The notes under the pieces are model-generated. The model had not been told where the DNA came from. It was given only the letters and a program-made list of their open reading frames with translations, and searched no databases. A DNA stretch of 64,000 bases from Ophiodon elongatus (taxonomy: Eukaryota > Chordata > Actinopteri > Perciformes > Hexagrammidae), in NCBI GenBank assembly GCA_016806645.1, contig JACSYO010001855.1, forward strand, positions 467,001 to 531,000, given 5' to 3'. Each line of letters starts with the position of its first letter. Position 1 is the stretch's first letter. Positions 50,821 through 63,884 of this stretch are shown piece by piece. Both the position numbers and the translations under genes were made by a program.

Positions 50821-50930
50821 GACTGTACTGCATGGTGTGTAGCCGTACACACCCTAACTCCTGGATATGGCAGGTCTCTGTGGTCTCAAGATCCTGCTGC
50901 TCTGGGCAGGGATCATCAGCTTAGCCAACT
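50821..50930 (+). CDS. PTPRC: PTPRC signal-peptide exon
   Basis: It starts after TCCCCTCTAG and has 46 nt of leader. ATG at 50,867 opens MAGLCGLKILLLWAGIISLA, and it ends at GTAAGT in phase 1. The start is chosen because it is the first ATG giving a signal peptide that joins in frame to the next exons, and because copy A preserves it exactly. Confidence 0.9.
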
Positions 50931-51558
50931 GTAAGTAACCATCTTCATCTTCTTCATGAAGGAAAGGAAAAGCATTGGTGTTTTAATATGTTTTGTCCTT
51001 GGGTCTGTTATCTGAAAGTATTCTCGAAGAATAAAAAATCCAACTGTAGGTGATAAGGTCTCTTATTCTAAACTCCTAACTTAGTTGTTTTTGAAATTGT
51101 AGCATATTGTTGATTGCGTTTATGAGAAAAGGTGAAACACTTTCCATGCCTCAGATAGAGAGATGAATCAGTCAGCGCAAACGCTTGACAATTTGCTCTT
51201 TTTCTTTTTTTTTATCTGGAAAACATCACTGCACAAAATAAAATCATTTTAAGTAAAAACTGAGGGCAGAAATGACAAGCTACAGTATATCATGTCTTTG
51301 AGTTGCGCCTCCGTTTGTGCTACTTCACGTTTCTTTAACTTTCCAAACCCAAGAACACAAGACATTACAGCACACAGTTGTGATGTGAGAAGCTGATAAG
51401 TGACAGCTTTGTGAGCCCCTTTGGCAAAAGAATAAACAGTTATGTTCAATCAAAGAGCGCTGATAATAAGAAAACTCTTTAAAACGTGTTCTTTCATTTG
51501 GTACAAAGCTATGGGAATTTTTGCAATCATGTTTCTGTTCTGCTTTGACACTGTGTGC

Positions 51559-51597
<39 letters not shown>

Positions 51598-51600
51598 CGC

Positions 51601-51632
<32 letters not shown>

Positions 51633-54600
51633 GTGTGTAAGGGGGGGGGGTTCTGTCAGAGATGAGAGGAATTATTTTTCTGGGTGTGTCCCTGCAAGCT
51701 CTTCACTTCAACCCTAGTGGCTGTAGGTGTTGTATATGATACATATCTTTGTGTGTGTGTGTGTGTGTGTGTGTGAGAGTGTGTGTGTGTGTGTGTGTGT
51801 GTGTGCATGCATATGTGCGTGTGTTAAGTCAGACCAACCTTGCTGCCTCTTGCATCACTCAGAGTTCTGCTACTTTTCAGCACATCAAATCATTTCTGCT
51901 ATTTTCAGCGGGGACGTCTGTATACATGAGCTGAATGAACCCTTCAATCTATTTATTTCACTCTGCTGTCTTTAATGTCAGTCAGGGTCAGCATGTGTCG
52001 TTTGTGTCTAACGTAGAGTATTTCTCAGCTATAGTGTGCGAAGTGAGTCATCATGGTACACCGCATCAACAGACATTCTTATTTATACATGTCTTCTCTT
52101 TTCCATTAATCAAGCATCTTTTTTTTCATAATTAAAACACTGTACAGTGATGTAGCAATATTTTATGATAGCAATGAGACAAGGTTTTATACATTTTGTT
52201 TTAATTTAGTTATTTTAACATGAATATCATACTTTGTAACCACTGGTTGATATTTATTAATTACAGTTACTCAAATACTGTACATCAGTACTATTCTGAT
52301 GTATTATACGCCACTACATTTCAAAGGGAGGGAAAATGTTCACATTTTCTATGGTTTCTTTGCAGATTAAGATTTAAAAAATCTAGAATGAGAATATGCA
52401 TAAACACCAATGCATTGATATACAGTAAATTTAACCAGTATAACCAGTAAAAAAGAACTAGAATCAGCTCCAACGGTATGATATACTGCATAACAATATA
52501 TCTCTTGAAGAGGACATTTTGCCTGAAAATCCTGGAATCTTATACTTGAGGTAAAAAATAGAAATACATCTACAGTTTTGAATGTAAGGCTTTTAATTGT
52601 AATGGTATTTTTACAAAGTGGTATTGCTACTTTTATGCAATGCTTTGCTTAAGTAACACTGGACATGCCTCAGTGTGAAAACATTACATTCTAAATCCTA
52701 CTTAAATAAAAGTATAGAAGTATTATCAGGTAAATCTACTTAAAGGTATCAAAATCATGTTGTGCTGCTTCTGCAGAAACGTTCCCCAAGTGATGGAAGA
52801 TAATTATTAAACAGTAAATACGTATGACATGCAATGTGTACTTGTATCACAGGTATGCACATTATGGTGTTTTACCATGACATTAAATAGCAGAAAATAT
52901 GAGAAGCGCTGTCTCTGTAAACAAACTAGACTAGGTGCAAAATATTTGCAAGCTTTATTTAGCTGTAGCAAGACAGAGTTGTCAAAATGTGACCACTTCC
53001 TTGTTCCATTCTGAGTTTCCTTCATTTCCTGGCAGAGCAGAGCACCAAGCAGGGTGAGAGAGAGCACAAGTAAATTACTTGAGAATTTGTGAAAAAGGGA
53101 AGTGCTGTGCGTAAAATGAAGAAGTGAGGTCAGAAATGTTAAACATGTGCATGCTTGTTAATGCAAAATATGATGAAATGAAAGTAAAGGCAGATAAAAA
53201 AAAATTAAAAACTGATGGTGATAAGTGATAGAGAGAAAACTGATACATGACAGACAGACCCAGACAATGGATCTGTTTCTTTACTAAACGTCAGGCAAAT
53301 CAGGCACTTGGGCTTTTACTGTCACTAAATTGTGACATTATTGAACACCTTCTCCTTGGTCGCCCTGTCTCCCTTTTTCTACTTCTGCTTCTTTCTCAAA
53401 TGTTACAGTTACAGTATCACACTTTTCTTTCACACTCGGCCACACAAGAGAAAAATGGACCAAGTAGGCTTCACTTAAAACTAGTTTTAAAAAAACTCAG
53501 TTATGATGAAATGCATAACTTGAAATATTAAGTGCATCTTTCAAACTTTTCACTGAAACAATGGAAATGAGTCACTACAAAGTGAAGTGGGAAATGTCAC
53601 TGCAGAGAGCATGCTCGATAAAGAGAAACAAGAGTGCACAAAACCACATCCTGAGACTCATTGTTTGACTGTCCCCCATCACCTCACCACGCATTGAGAT
53701 TATTATAAAGAACAAATGGACTAAACAGCCAAGACGTGTTTACAGTAAATCCATTCTTAAAATCAAGGATGAACTGAGCAAACAGCCAAACTAAGTTTAC
53801 AAGCCTTTTTTATTCCATGTTATAATACTTATTTAAAACAAATATATCGGAATACAGAGTTAAAATAATGCAGATAAAAATGCAGAAATAATATTGGGTG
53901 ACGCTGTCATTTCTAATAACTAAGAACGAGGATATAAGAGAGAAAGTCCATTTGTGCTTTAATATGAGCTAGTGATCTGTGCAAACTGAAACTAATTGTG
54001 CAAGTATGGAGAGGTTCTAGGTTTCAGTGCGAAGCAGGAAATCGTGGTTTGCTTTTTTTAAAATAGCAAGTGTGGCTCCTGGCAGCATTGTTATAGCAAC
54101 CTAATGCAGAACCTCAGATGAAAATGGTTGTTTTCCTCTGTTTGACCTGACAAGGCTTTTGGCCCTGCAGAAAGAGTTGTATCTGTCAGATAAAGTGGAC
54201 TCAACATAAAGAACAAATCACAGTATTTTATATTATTTGTCTCTTTAATTTTCTGCATATTCTATGCACTACACTGTACTCTTTCATGTCAAATTCTTTT
54301 TTTTTATGATTTACATTTTTTTCTCTTTGCAGGTCAAAATTCAGCTACGTCCCCAAAAAGTGAGTGGGCAACACATACATATATAACATTAAATGATTAT
54401 AATAATTAATCAAATGTTTAATTTGAATTACGCCACGAGCTGTTCCTATACCTTGTGCAATACCTTCACTTTGCACTTTATTTACTCCGTCTTATCTGTA
54501 CAGCACCAAAGCCAGCAGAATTTTATGAAACTAATTTGGTCTGATAATGGAAATAATGTGCTCTATGCATAATGTGTGGCTGAAATATATCTTCTCACTC

Positions 54601-57600
54601 TTGTTAAGTTTGCTTGACATTCACCTCAATTTAAGTGACCTGACTCAGGTTTTAATGGCAGACACCCACAAACAGTTCCAAAGTAAACTATCAGTATCAG
54701 ATAGCAACCCCTTATTGTAGGAATGTGGGGCCACAGTTACCTACAGACAGTTATTTATATACAAAACATGAAAGTATATTCCAGTATGTGCTCAGCTCAG
54801 AACATTTTGCTTTGCCAAAGCAGTATGAAACGCTTGTATACAATATGCAACTAATCTGCAATGGCAATTTTCATTTAAACCCAGTGCAGGAAGTAGTGTG
54901 GCATTCAGAATGCTTACGGTGGAGCAATGGAAAGAAAAGTCTCTCTTCAGGTCTAATTTACTCACATGTATATTTCCTTTTCTGGTCTTAAGGTGTCTTA
55001 ACATCGTTTTTCATGCACTCTATAATTTTGACATTCTGGGCTATTTTGCTTCTAGGTTCTCTTTCAGACTCGTGGAAAGAAAATTGAGGTGTATATTTTA
55101 CTACAATTTGTCTATTTGGGTCTGTAGATGTCTCCTAAATTTAACAAAATTTAGCATTAGATAATGCCCCATTGCATAATTTTAGAAAACTTGATATGGG
55201 GTGAAAAGAATATATATCCAAAATTCCAAAAATATGATGATAAAATAAAAGAAGAATTTTTAGCCAGGCTTTATCAAATGTTCAGATTACTGTTCTGGAA
55301 ATGTATCCAAATTATCATATCATTTAATAACATAATGCATAATTTGCATATTCATACATAACATTTCAGAAAATTTATTGTATTACATTTGTATTACAAA
55401 AATAATTATCTTAATGTAAGTAATCAAATTGGGAAGTTCCAAGGTGTTATCTAGTATTTAAGTCTCCCCTTATTTGGTCTGATTTTAAGCTGAGCTAAAG
55501 CTAAAATGACTGACTGCAAAGTATCTATACTTTTTGGAGTGTAAATTTAGACCCTCAAACTATGGAAAAATACTCCAGTGAGGGTACATAGTGTTTGTGC
55601 TTATTATATTGATTAAGGTATGCTCACCCCATTAAATGCATTTGTGGATTTTGCTTCCCTGTCTGAAGTGCCTGCAAAGTGAGTCTATTGTAATTTATGA
55701 ACAGGCCAGATTTCTATACTGAGGTTACTTTCTCGGTTGTATGTCAAGTTATACTGTATCTGAAATAGGAATAGGAAAATAAATCAGTGTGAATATGACA
55801 TTTTCTGGAATTTTTTAAAAACTTGTTTCTATCATATCCCCTGATTCTGTCTTCATGGAAATAAACCTGGAGTTTATTCTACAGTTTCTGTGAGACAAAG
55901 TCTCATCAAGTCTGGTTTAATAAGAGTCAATTTACTGACTCTGAAAAGAAGCTTATTTAGGGAGCTATTGATGCAATGTTATGCCATCACTGTAAGACAG
56001 CATTAAGTTCAAAAACAGGAAGTATTTTAACTCACAGCTACAGGTGACGCCATGCCGATTCCATTTCTACTATTCTAACTGAGCACATCCAGCTAAACCC
56101 TGTCTTTCCTCCTCTGAATATAAATTTGCTCCTGCCCAGTGCTACTATGTTTTTTTTCTTCACCTCTTCTTTTCTTGTTAAAACAAATGTGAGGGAAGGA
56201 TATACACGTAGCTATACCATATTTGTAACAAGAGGCAACAGGATTCATGTGGTCATCATCATTGGAGGGGAAATGCTACATGTAGCACCTTTTGATGAAG
56301 TAGGAGCTATGAGATACTGTGTTTGGCCTGATTTTGGTTTTCTTGGAATGCAGATGTTTCAACCCTCTCACCTCCACGCACCACCACAAATTCCACTTTA
56401 CCTACAATGACCAGCTTATCTGTCCCCACCTCACCTCCACGCACCGTGACAACAACAACAACTGTCATGACTTCAGGCACCTCAACAACTGCCCCCAAAC
56501 CTCCACTCACCACACCAACCATCACCTCAAACTCCCAAAATACAGAGCTCAATTTAACCAACGTGACTGGTAATGTATTCCGCCTCAGTTTTATTGGGAA
56601 AATGAGTGTTGCATTCAGCATGATATTGCTGGTATATGTATTATGTTAGGTAAGACTGTTAGTCAGACTTTACTGTTAGACAGTAAAGTATTTCTACTTG
56701 AAGGTGAACTCCAGCATGCTCTCCATCTTACAGCCACCTCTGCTCCTCCTGCAAGCACCTCTCCCTCACCCAAAACCAATAACACCAATCAAAACCAGAC
56801 TTCACCTCCAATCACCTCACCTTCAACCACAGGTTGGATTTTTCTCCTTACATGCCCTCCATTTGTCTTGTCGATGACTGTGATAAACCAGTTATTTATA
56901 TAAGTATAGACAGCAGTTACTAGCACTGCTAAAGAATGGATTCTTAGAAGTTAATGAAATAGTCAAACTTGCTTCACTTGCAAGTTGATTCGGAGGTTTC
57001 AAAGTTTTATAATCATATGTTAATATTTGGTTCTTTCCTTTTCTAATCTCCTCTGACTGTGTTCTCCAGCCATGACACAAGCCACTCCAACCACCACACA
57101 AGCCCCTCCATCCACCACACAAGGACCTCAACAGTGTGAGTATCAGTAATATTTTTCAAGACACAATACTTTTCATCTTTACATTTATTTTTGACAAACC
57201 ACTAATTATATTGTTTTCCAACATCTACATAAACAAACTGTCTGAGATTAAAATATGTCATCAGGTGGTTTGTATTAACAGATTTTATAACTCTGTTGAT
57301 TTTGTGTTCAGGTTCTCACAATGTGACGGCCATCAAGTTTGGCTTCTGGGTTGACATGTTGAGTAAGTCTACCAACTCTACCAACTCTACCAACTACACC
57401 ATCAGCATCGAAGAAAAGGGCCAACCGGGCAAACCCATCATTCAGTCCTTCAGTCAAAGCTCTCATGAAATCAAACACCTGAAGCCCTGTACTGAATATA
57501 AGTTGACATTTATCGATAGTGCTGGCAAAGAAAAACCTTGTGAAACTGAAATTACGACACTGAAAATGAGTGAGTAAAAACAATTCATTCGGCTGCATTT

Positions 57601-60600
57601 CATTGTATTTTCTTTTCATCTATGAAATGAGACAAACAGAGGGATGTGTGCAGATTATTTCACTTGTGTATTTCAGCTCAAGATGACGTTAAAGATGGCA
57701 GCTGCATGTCTGGATATGTTTGTTACCAGAGTGACTGGGACATCAGCTCTTCACTGTCACCATCAAATAATATTTCAGCTGAGCCATGCAAAAGTGACAT
57801 TAAGGAGTTCTGCATCAAACCTGGTTACAATGACATATGCACAAATTTAACTACAACCTTCACTTCAGAAAATTGTGGGCCTTTCTTTAGCCTCAACAAA
57901 CTCATCCCTCTTGGTATGTACAGTAGAGTCCTCGTGTGTTTTGAATTGCATGTGGTGTCGACCTTGTGTCATCATGTTTAATGTCTGTGCTGTTTTCTTT
58001 CTTTTCTACATATTTCTTAGATCCAAGTGAAATAAAGCAGATTGTTTCAACTAAATTTCCTGTGGAAATAGAACAAAGATTACCTCCAAACTGCAACAAT
58101 CTCACCATTGATTACACCTGTCAGAGTAAGTGGAAAGACTAGCGGTAAAGAGACTTTGTCTGTCAACAACATTAGGAATGGATTTACATGGAAATAAATA
58201 GAGACCATTTGTCACAGTAGATGCTCAACCTGTAGTAACACATTTTACTAAGAGAAAGTCAAGCTATTGCTTTGTGCACTCTGTAAATAGAATATGTATT
58301 CATTTGCAGTGGATGTGTTCACATTTGAGTCAAAGCACTTATTGGTACCAAGATACAAATACCAGCTATTGAAGAAAAGCTGTCATCCTTGTGTCTCCAC
58401 AGAAGTCAATGAAGTCAATGAACCCAACCCCAAGAAACTGTCTGAGCTGGAGCCCTTCACAGACTACAGCTGTACTGGTCAGATCAAAGTCAGCAATGTC
58501 ACCGTAAATCACACGACTCCTGTCAAGTTCAGGATTGACTGTGGTATGTTAATATTCACCTCTCCTCCGTACAATGATAAGAACTTGTATCCTAAGATGA
58601 CTTTGGAGAAAGGAACAGCTCCAGATGTTCAGTTCAGTGTTACAGATGTCTGATGTGTTCCAACAGATCTCAAAATAGTCCTAACAAAGACAACTGCCAC
58701 CAATACCTCAATTCATTTGAGTTGGAACACAACCAGTCAGAAGTGTGGAAGTGTACTTCCTGATCTTACGAACATTTCTTATGGCTGCAGTTGTTCTCCC
58801 TTCAGTCATAAACACAGAAGTAAGTAAAAGTATTTAGAGTAACCCCGTTATCATTTGATGCATTTTACAGGAATGTACTTTTGGAAGTCTTTGGAGATCA
58901 TTTTATTTGTCCGTTTACCTAAATAGTGAAACATACTGTGGACATTTGAATCAGTGCTTCATGCTAACACTTGAGCACGCTGAGAGATCGTAGGTGTAAA
59001 ACACCTGAGATGATATAACAAGTCACAGTTTGGTGAAGATTCACAAATGGACATGAAGTTTGAAACAGAAATAACATTGAAACATAAAAAACAACTTAGC
59101 TCAATGTTATTACATTTCTGTTTGCCTAATAGCACAAAATGTATACTCAAGTTTTAGCTTGAAGGACCAGAGTTGGTGATCTACCAAAGACACATGGATG
59201 ATATTAATTGATTGATTGACTGATATCCATTTTCTTGTCTCTTTATGGGTAACTTGACCAACAAAACAATCTGCTGTTGTATATTTCTGTTATTCTGTTT
59301 TTCTCGCCTTGTTGTTTAATCAAACACAACCAAACTAATGAAACTATGTTGCGGTTTCAGTTCCAGTTGCAGCTAACGCGAATCCATCAAGAGGAACATG
59401 TAATATTGAAGGACTGGCACCACACACCAACTATTTCTGTGAAGTCCGAACCAAATACAACAAAGTGGATGTTACCCAACTAACTAAACCTAACCCAACC
59501 CCAGTGAAACTCATGACTGAGATTGGAAGTAAGTGTCGAAAAGAAAAATGACAGACTATTTATTTATTACGCTTTCAGTAATAATATTTCTCAGGCAAAT
59601 TGTTCTATCCATTATTGTTATTCAGCTTCAGTCAGTTCTGACCTGTTTATTTATCACAGGTGGTGAGCAGAGGCTGGAGTTTGATACCGCAGTAATTATT
59701 GACTAGAATTATAGACATATACATTCCAATTAATTAGTACAACTATAAAAAAACTAATAACATTTACATTACTTAATTAAATCCTGTCTTTAAGTAATGG
59801 ATTTTTAAACAAAAAACAACTTTTTTTTATGTAATGTACATGTTATTCCATTTACTTATGTGTCTTGTTACTTATATCATCTCTTAATTAATTTGTTTCC
59901 TACTTTAACATCTACAGTTTGCATTTCAGGATAGCTGAAAAAATATGACACATGTGAAGTCAGACTTACAGATTCCTCACACAACTTCCTGAAGAGCTGT
60001 GTGGGACAAAAAGTTGAATTAGAAGCCTTCCTCATCAATCATTTAGAGACATACGAGAATACTGAATAACTAAATTATAACTAACTTCATGATCTTTTTT
60101 TATTTTTAAATTGTAAATTAGATTATAATTATTTGCTTTACATGATTTGTGTCTTTATATCACTACTTACAACCAGGACAACCGATACAGGAACACATAA
60201 CGATGCTTATCAGTGTTAAAACGGCTATGCAAACTATCTTAAGCATCACTTTGACTGTGAGTATGTGTTGTAGCTAAAGGAAAATATGTTGTTTTTCTTC
60301 ACTCTCTTAGTACCAGAAGATATTACTTCACTGACCTGGCATGTTGCAGACAATAATGTGATAATAGTAACTTGTGTTTATGGAAAAATATTTAATGGGC
60401 CTCAGACGAAATACGTTGCAAATCTTCGTGGTGTCGAGAAGAAGGAGAACAAAGACAAATGCTCTTTTGAATTCAAAGATCTAAGCTACTCAACGACATA
60501 TGAACTGGAGGTTTGCATAATCCTAATTTTTGGTTTCACAAGATTATTATATCTGTATTCATCGTTTTGTTCAAATGTTATAATTCCTAATAATAAGAGA

Positions 60601-63154
60601 TTCTTTTTTGTATTTCCAGGTGACTGCTCACAATGAAAAATTTAGAAGCAACCCCAAGAGACAATCTGTTTCCACTTCCTGTATGTGCTGTTTAAATTAA
60701 TACCAAACATTGTCTCACATTGTTCAGTTAAATCATTTGACACGTTTTGCTTTGACAGACAGGTACACACATCCATTTCTATATATTGCATCTTTAACAT
60801 AAATGCCACCACTTTGATATTATTTCTCCATCATTTTACAGATAATGACAAAGCTCTCATTGGGTTTCTGGTCTTCCTCATCATCCTTACATCTGTGGCT
60901 CTGCTTTTGGTCGTCTACAAGATCTACATTCTGAAGCGCAGAAAGTCCCAGTAAGGGTCATTCTGTCAGTTTGACTGTGATTGTTTTACACATGTACACT
61001 TATCCAATACATATATTTTCCTTTACAGTACACAAAGAGAACTAGTATTGCATTTTAGACACAAACATCATTACTGTCATAAAGCTTTTTGTGTAGGCTT
61101 TTTTCCATTCTCTATAAATAATGTCTGTACAATTAAAATTATTTTGGGCCAATCATCCACATTCTTTTGTAATTTGCAGTGACCTGGGTGAAAACATGAT
61201 GCTTATTTCTACAGCAAGTGAGTAGACTTCATAATTTGTTTCAGGATCCTGGATTTTGTCTTGAACCAGATGATTAAAGTCGTCTTTAAGTACGTGATAA
61301 ATGGCACTCGCTTGTAGCAGCTACTGTTTTCAAATGATTTATGATGTTTTTAAAAATCTGAGTACACAGATGTATTCCTTTGTTCCTTGTTAGAATATGT
61401 AGGAGCATGTTTCAAGAGAAATAATTCATAAAAACACAGAAATATATTCAAATATTTACTACACTGTAATTTAGAATACTGGCTATTAGTACATTTCTAT
61501 TCGCATTACGTTGTTTCCTTTTCTTATCTGCTGGCTGGTTTGCTGTTGTAGATGACGAAGAGAACCTGCTGCCTGTTGAGCCGATTGCAGCAGAGTTCCT
61601 GCTGGATGCTTACAAGAGGAAGCTTGCTGATGAGGGAAGACTTTTCCTGGCAGAGTTTCAGGTTGATTTTATGTTAATAACATTGTTTTTTAATTTTTAA
61701 TTTATTGGTCTTAATTGGATGGAACGGAGTGGCAAAGAGGGAGATGGTCAATAGCCTAGTAAAATTCCATGGCTGGACTTGAACCAATGACGTTATGCAT
61801 GCTAAGGGCCTTAGAAGTGTGGATGGCACTTTAGAATTGCTGCTTGGTGATTTGCAAATTACATAAATTGTTTCTGCTTTCAGAGCATCCCCAGAATATT
61901 CTCGAGGTACACCGTGAAAGAGGCCAAGAAGCCCTGCAATGTCATCAAGAACCGCTACGTGGACATCCTGCCATGTGAGTCTGTCCAACAACACCTGAGG
62001 CTTTTTTGAAAAAAGGGATGAATGCATGCTGCCAGATGTGTAAATTGTTCTATTAGTCACGTATTTTACAATTAAACTTCACCAACAAAACAGTAAATCA
62101 CACCATCAGTTTCAACTGGACTTGTCTACACTCATAGATTTAGCTTTCTGTATATACTGTGGCAGCTATTTCTTTAATATTTCTAGGCATATTCAACTAT
62201 TTTTGGAAATGTTTCAAATCAGTGAGCAGGTTGATTTTATTCCAATATTTAAATCAATGTGAGATATACCTATTACATTGCAGCTTCTTCATTTCCAGAA
62301 AATGTACATACACTCCTCGTTCATCAAGTGTTGTTTTAGGGTTTTTAAGGTGTCTTCTGTGATTTCTTATTTTTTAACAATCTATTTATTCATGTCCTGT
62401 CTGACCAGATGATTATAACCGTGTCCAGCTGACCACCGGAAATGGAGAGGCAGGATATGACTACATCAATGCCAGCTTCATTGATGTATGAAAAACACCC
62501 ACATCTTACTACAACATATTTTACAACCACTGCTGCAGTCATGACATTTTTTAAACAATATACACATTTAAACATATAAAAATAATAGCCAGAATAGCCA
62601 TGTTGAAGGGCTACATTTTTGGACCTAACAGCACAGTTTTGGGGAGCTAAATAGACACATGGTTCACAACCCCTTTCTGATATTACACATCTTACTGAGC
62701 ATCATTTGTTTTCCTCCTGCAGGGGTACAAGGAATCCAAAAAGTACATTGCAGCTCAAGGTAAAGTAAAGTTATTATATTCTTCACACAATCATGTTTCT
62801 GGATGAGACTATGAAGATATTCTGTATGTGCTACAGGGCCGAAGGATGAGACCGTGAGTGACTTCTGGAGGATGGTCTGGGAGCAGCAGTCTTCTATCAT
62901 TGTCATGGTAACACGCTGTGAAGAAGGAAACAGGGTAAGAACAGGAGTTTAAACTTTTTGTTGACTTTAAATATTGTCCTGCCTCCTCCTCTCATCCTCC
63001 TCCTCTTGTCCTCTCGCTCACACTGCTTCCATTTCTCCAGTTCTTAAAAAGAGGTGAGCTTATCAAAGGTCTATTTATAGTGGTCCATTACAAAAAGACC
63101 TCAGGTAAGCTACCCTACTTTGTATGGCTCAGACAGATGTGTTCAATTAGTATG

Positions 63155-63242
<88 letters not shown>

Positions 63243-63884
63243 GCCAGTTCGAGGTCTGTTTTTCATTTTTGTATCTAATGTAGGATGTTTAAGACATGGT
63301 TACAGAAGTTAATGTTTTGATGCTTAAGTATTCCCTTTTAGTGTTTAAGCAATCACAAAAAAAGTATAATTTTCCCATAACTGACTGACTTGAGTCTGTC
63401 TGTAACTTCAACACACTCACATCATAGCTACTTCTTGTGGCGTTGTCTATGCTTTGCTTCTCTGTAGAGCACTTTGTAAACTCTGTTTTGAAAGGTGCTA
63501 TATAAATAAAGTTATTATTATTACTCGGCCACATGTGCTACTGTATCAGATATAAACAAAATGATCAAAATTCACACTCATGCGCACTGTGTGGTCTCAT
63601 TTCTTGGAGAATGTTTGTACTTGTCTGCTTTTAACATGCATCAACTACATATTTGGCTTTTAGGTTAAAGTGCGGAATCAACAGTGTTCCTGATGTGTTA
63701 CTGATATGCAAAATTGGGTTGTCACTTTCTCTCTTCCCTCTCACATGTTGTGTTGCAGATCAAGTGTGCGCAGTACTGGCCGTCTCCAGAACGGGAGACC
63801 GAGATCTTTGAGGAGTTTATAGTGAAGCTGACCTCAGAGGACCACTGTCCGGATTACACCATCCGCCATCTCAGCCTAACTAAT
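50821..63884 (+). CDS. PTPRC: CD45 receptor tyrosine phosphatase (5' portion, runs off window)
   Basis: CD45 dephosphorylates Src-family kinases at the leukocyte surface and sets antigen-receptor thresholds. Coding exons: 50867-50930, 54333-54359, 56354-56569, 56734-56832, 57070-57135, 57312-57569, 57677-57913, 58021-58125, 58310-58543, 58667-58819, 59361-59528, 60311-60510, 60620-60680, 60842-60950, 61180-61217, 61552-61661, 61884-61974, 62409-62485, 62723-62759, 62837-62934 and 63759-63884. All have GT-AG sites and matching phases, giving 858 codons to the last exon seen. Order: signal peptide, Thr/Pro mucin-like region, Cys-containing fibronectin-like domains, one membrane helix, juxtamembrane wedge (AEFLLDAYKRKLADEGRLFL), then phosphatase D1 (NRYVDILPYDYNRV, DYINASFIDGYKE, KYIAAQGPKDETVSDFWRMV, VMVTRCEEGNR). 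The HCSAG catalytic loop and D2 lie to the right. Exon boundaries were read by eye. Confidence 0.93.
51555..51638. repeat. (GT)n compound array in PTPRC intron 1
   Basis: GT runs with GC interruptions followed by a G run. It is in the part of intron 1 absent from copy A. Confidence 0.9.
51751..51806. repeat. (GT)n array in PTPRC intron 1
   Basis: GT run with one GAGA interruption. Confidence 0.9.
52250..52797. mobile_element. Degenerate relative of the MITE-like element
   Basis: The right end reads AAGTGATGGAAG, and inner blocks such as TACTTAAATAAAAGTATAGA and AAATCTACTTAAAGGTATCA resemble the element at 36,288-36,644. Boundaries are uncertain. It lies in PTPRC intron 1, in the part not shared with copy A. 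Confidence 0.4.
54333..57135 (+). other. PTPRC: PTPRC mucin-like, probably alternatively spliced exons
   Basis: Four phase-1 exons of 27, 216, 99 and 66 nt (54,333; 56,354; 56,734; 57,070) encode QNSATSPK, a long Thr/Pro/Ser segment including PPRTVTTTTTVMTSG, then TSAPPASTSPSPK and ATPTTTQAPPSTTQGPQQ. They stand where CD45 exons A-C are variably spliced, and symmetric phases allow free skipping. The 27-nt exon and most of the 216-nt exon are missing in copy A. Confidence 0.8.
60842..60950 (+). CDS. PTPRC: PTPRC membrane exon
   Basis: It encodes DNDKALIGFLVFLIILTSVA and the rest of one helix, then YKIYILKRRKS. It ends CA|GTAAGG in phase 2 and splices to the 61,180 exon (DLGENMMLIST). If the intron were retained, translation would stop at once (CAG TAA), giving a tailless form like copies A and B. 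Confidence 0.9.
61884..63884 (+). CDS. PTPRC: PTPRC phosphatase domain D1, N-terminal exons
   Basis: The exons 61,884, 62,409, 62,723, 62,837 and 63,759 cover SIPRIFSRYT through KCAQYWPSPE to CPDYTIRHLSLTN. They include the phosphotyrosine-recognition loop (KNRY) and the conserved DFWRMVWE and VMVTRCEEG motifs of classical PTPs. The WPD loop and HCX5R catalytic loop lie outside the window, so catalytic competence cannot be judged here. Confidence 0.9.
63161..63239. repeat. (GT)n microsatellite in a PTPRC intron
   Basis: About 78 bp of GT between two exons of the first phosphatase domain. Confidence 0.95.
63464..63524 (+). mobile_element. LINE/SINE 3' tail fragment
   Basis: TAGAGCACTTTGTAAACTCT followed by GGTGCTATATAAATAAAGTT and ATTATTATT is a typical 3' end of fish L2/CR1-related elements and the SINEs that share it. 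It lies in the intron before the 63,759 exon. Confidence 0.65.

Larger units (their letters stand above)
49437..60760. repeat. Right arm of the large inverted repeat
   Basis: This is the reverse-orientation partner of 16,279-26,614. It begins in the PTPRC 5' flank and ends in the intron before the membrane exon. The block 51,042-53,884 in intron 1 has no match in the left arm. The similarity that copy B shows to PTPRC extends further, to about 61,443. Confidence 0.9.

Noticed and set aside
58544..58666. Continuation of the 58,310 exon through its intron
   Set aside because: The frame runs on for about 36 codons to a TGA, but GTATGT donor and CAACAG acceptor give a phase-matched intron of 123 nt whose flanking exons fit the CD45 fold better.
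59661..59705. Possible extra PTPRC exon after CACAG with a GGTGAGCAGAGG start
   Set aside because: It soon meets a stop (TAG) in the usable frame and lacks a good donor; the sequence is shared by the three copies but is probably intronic.
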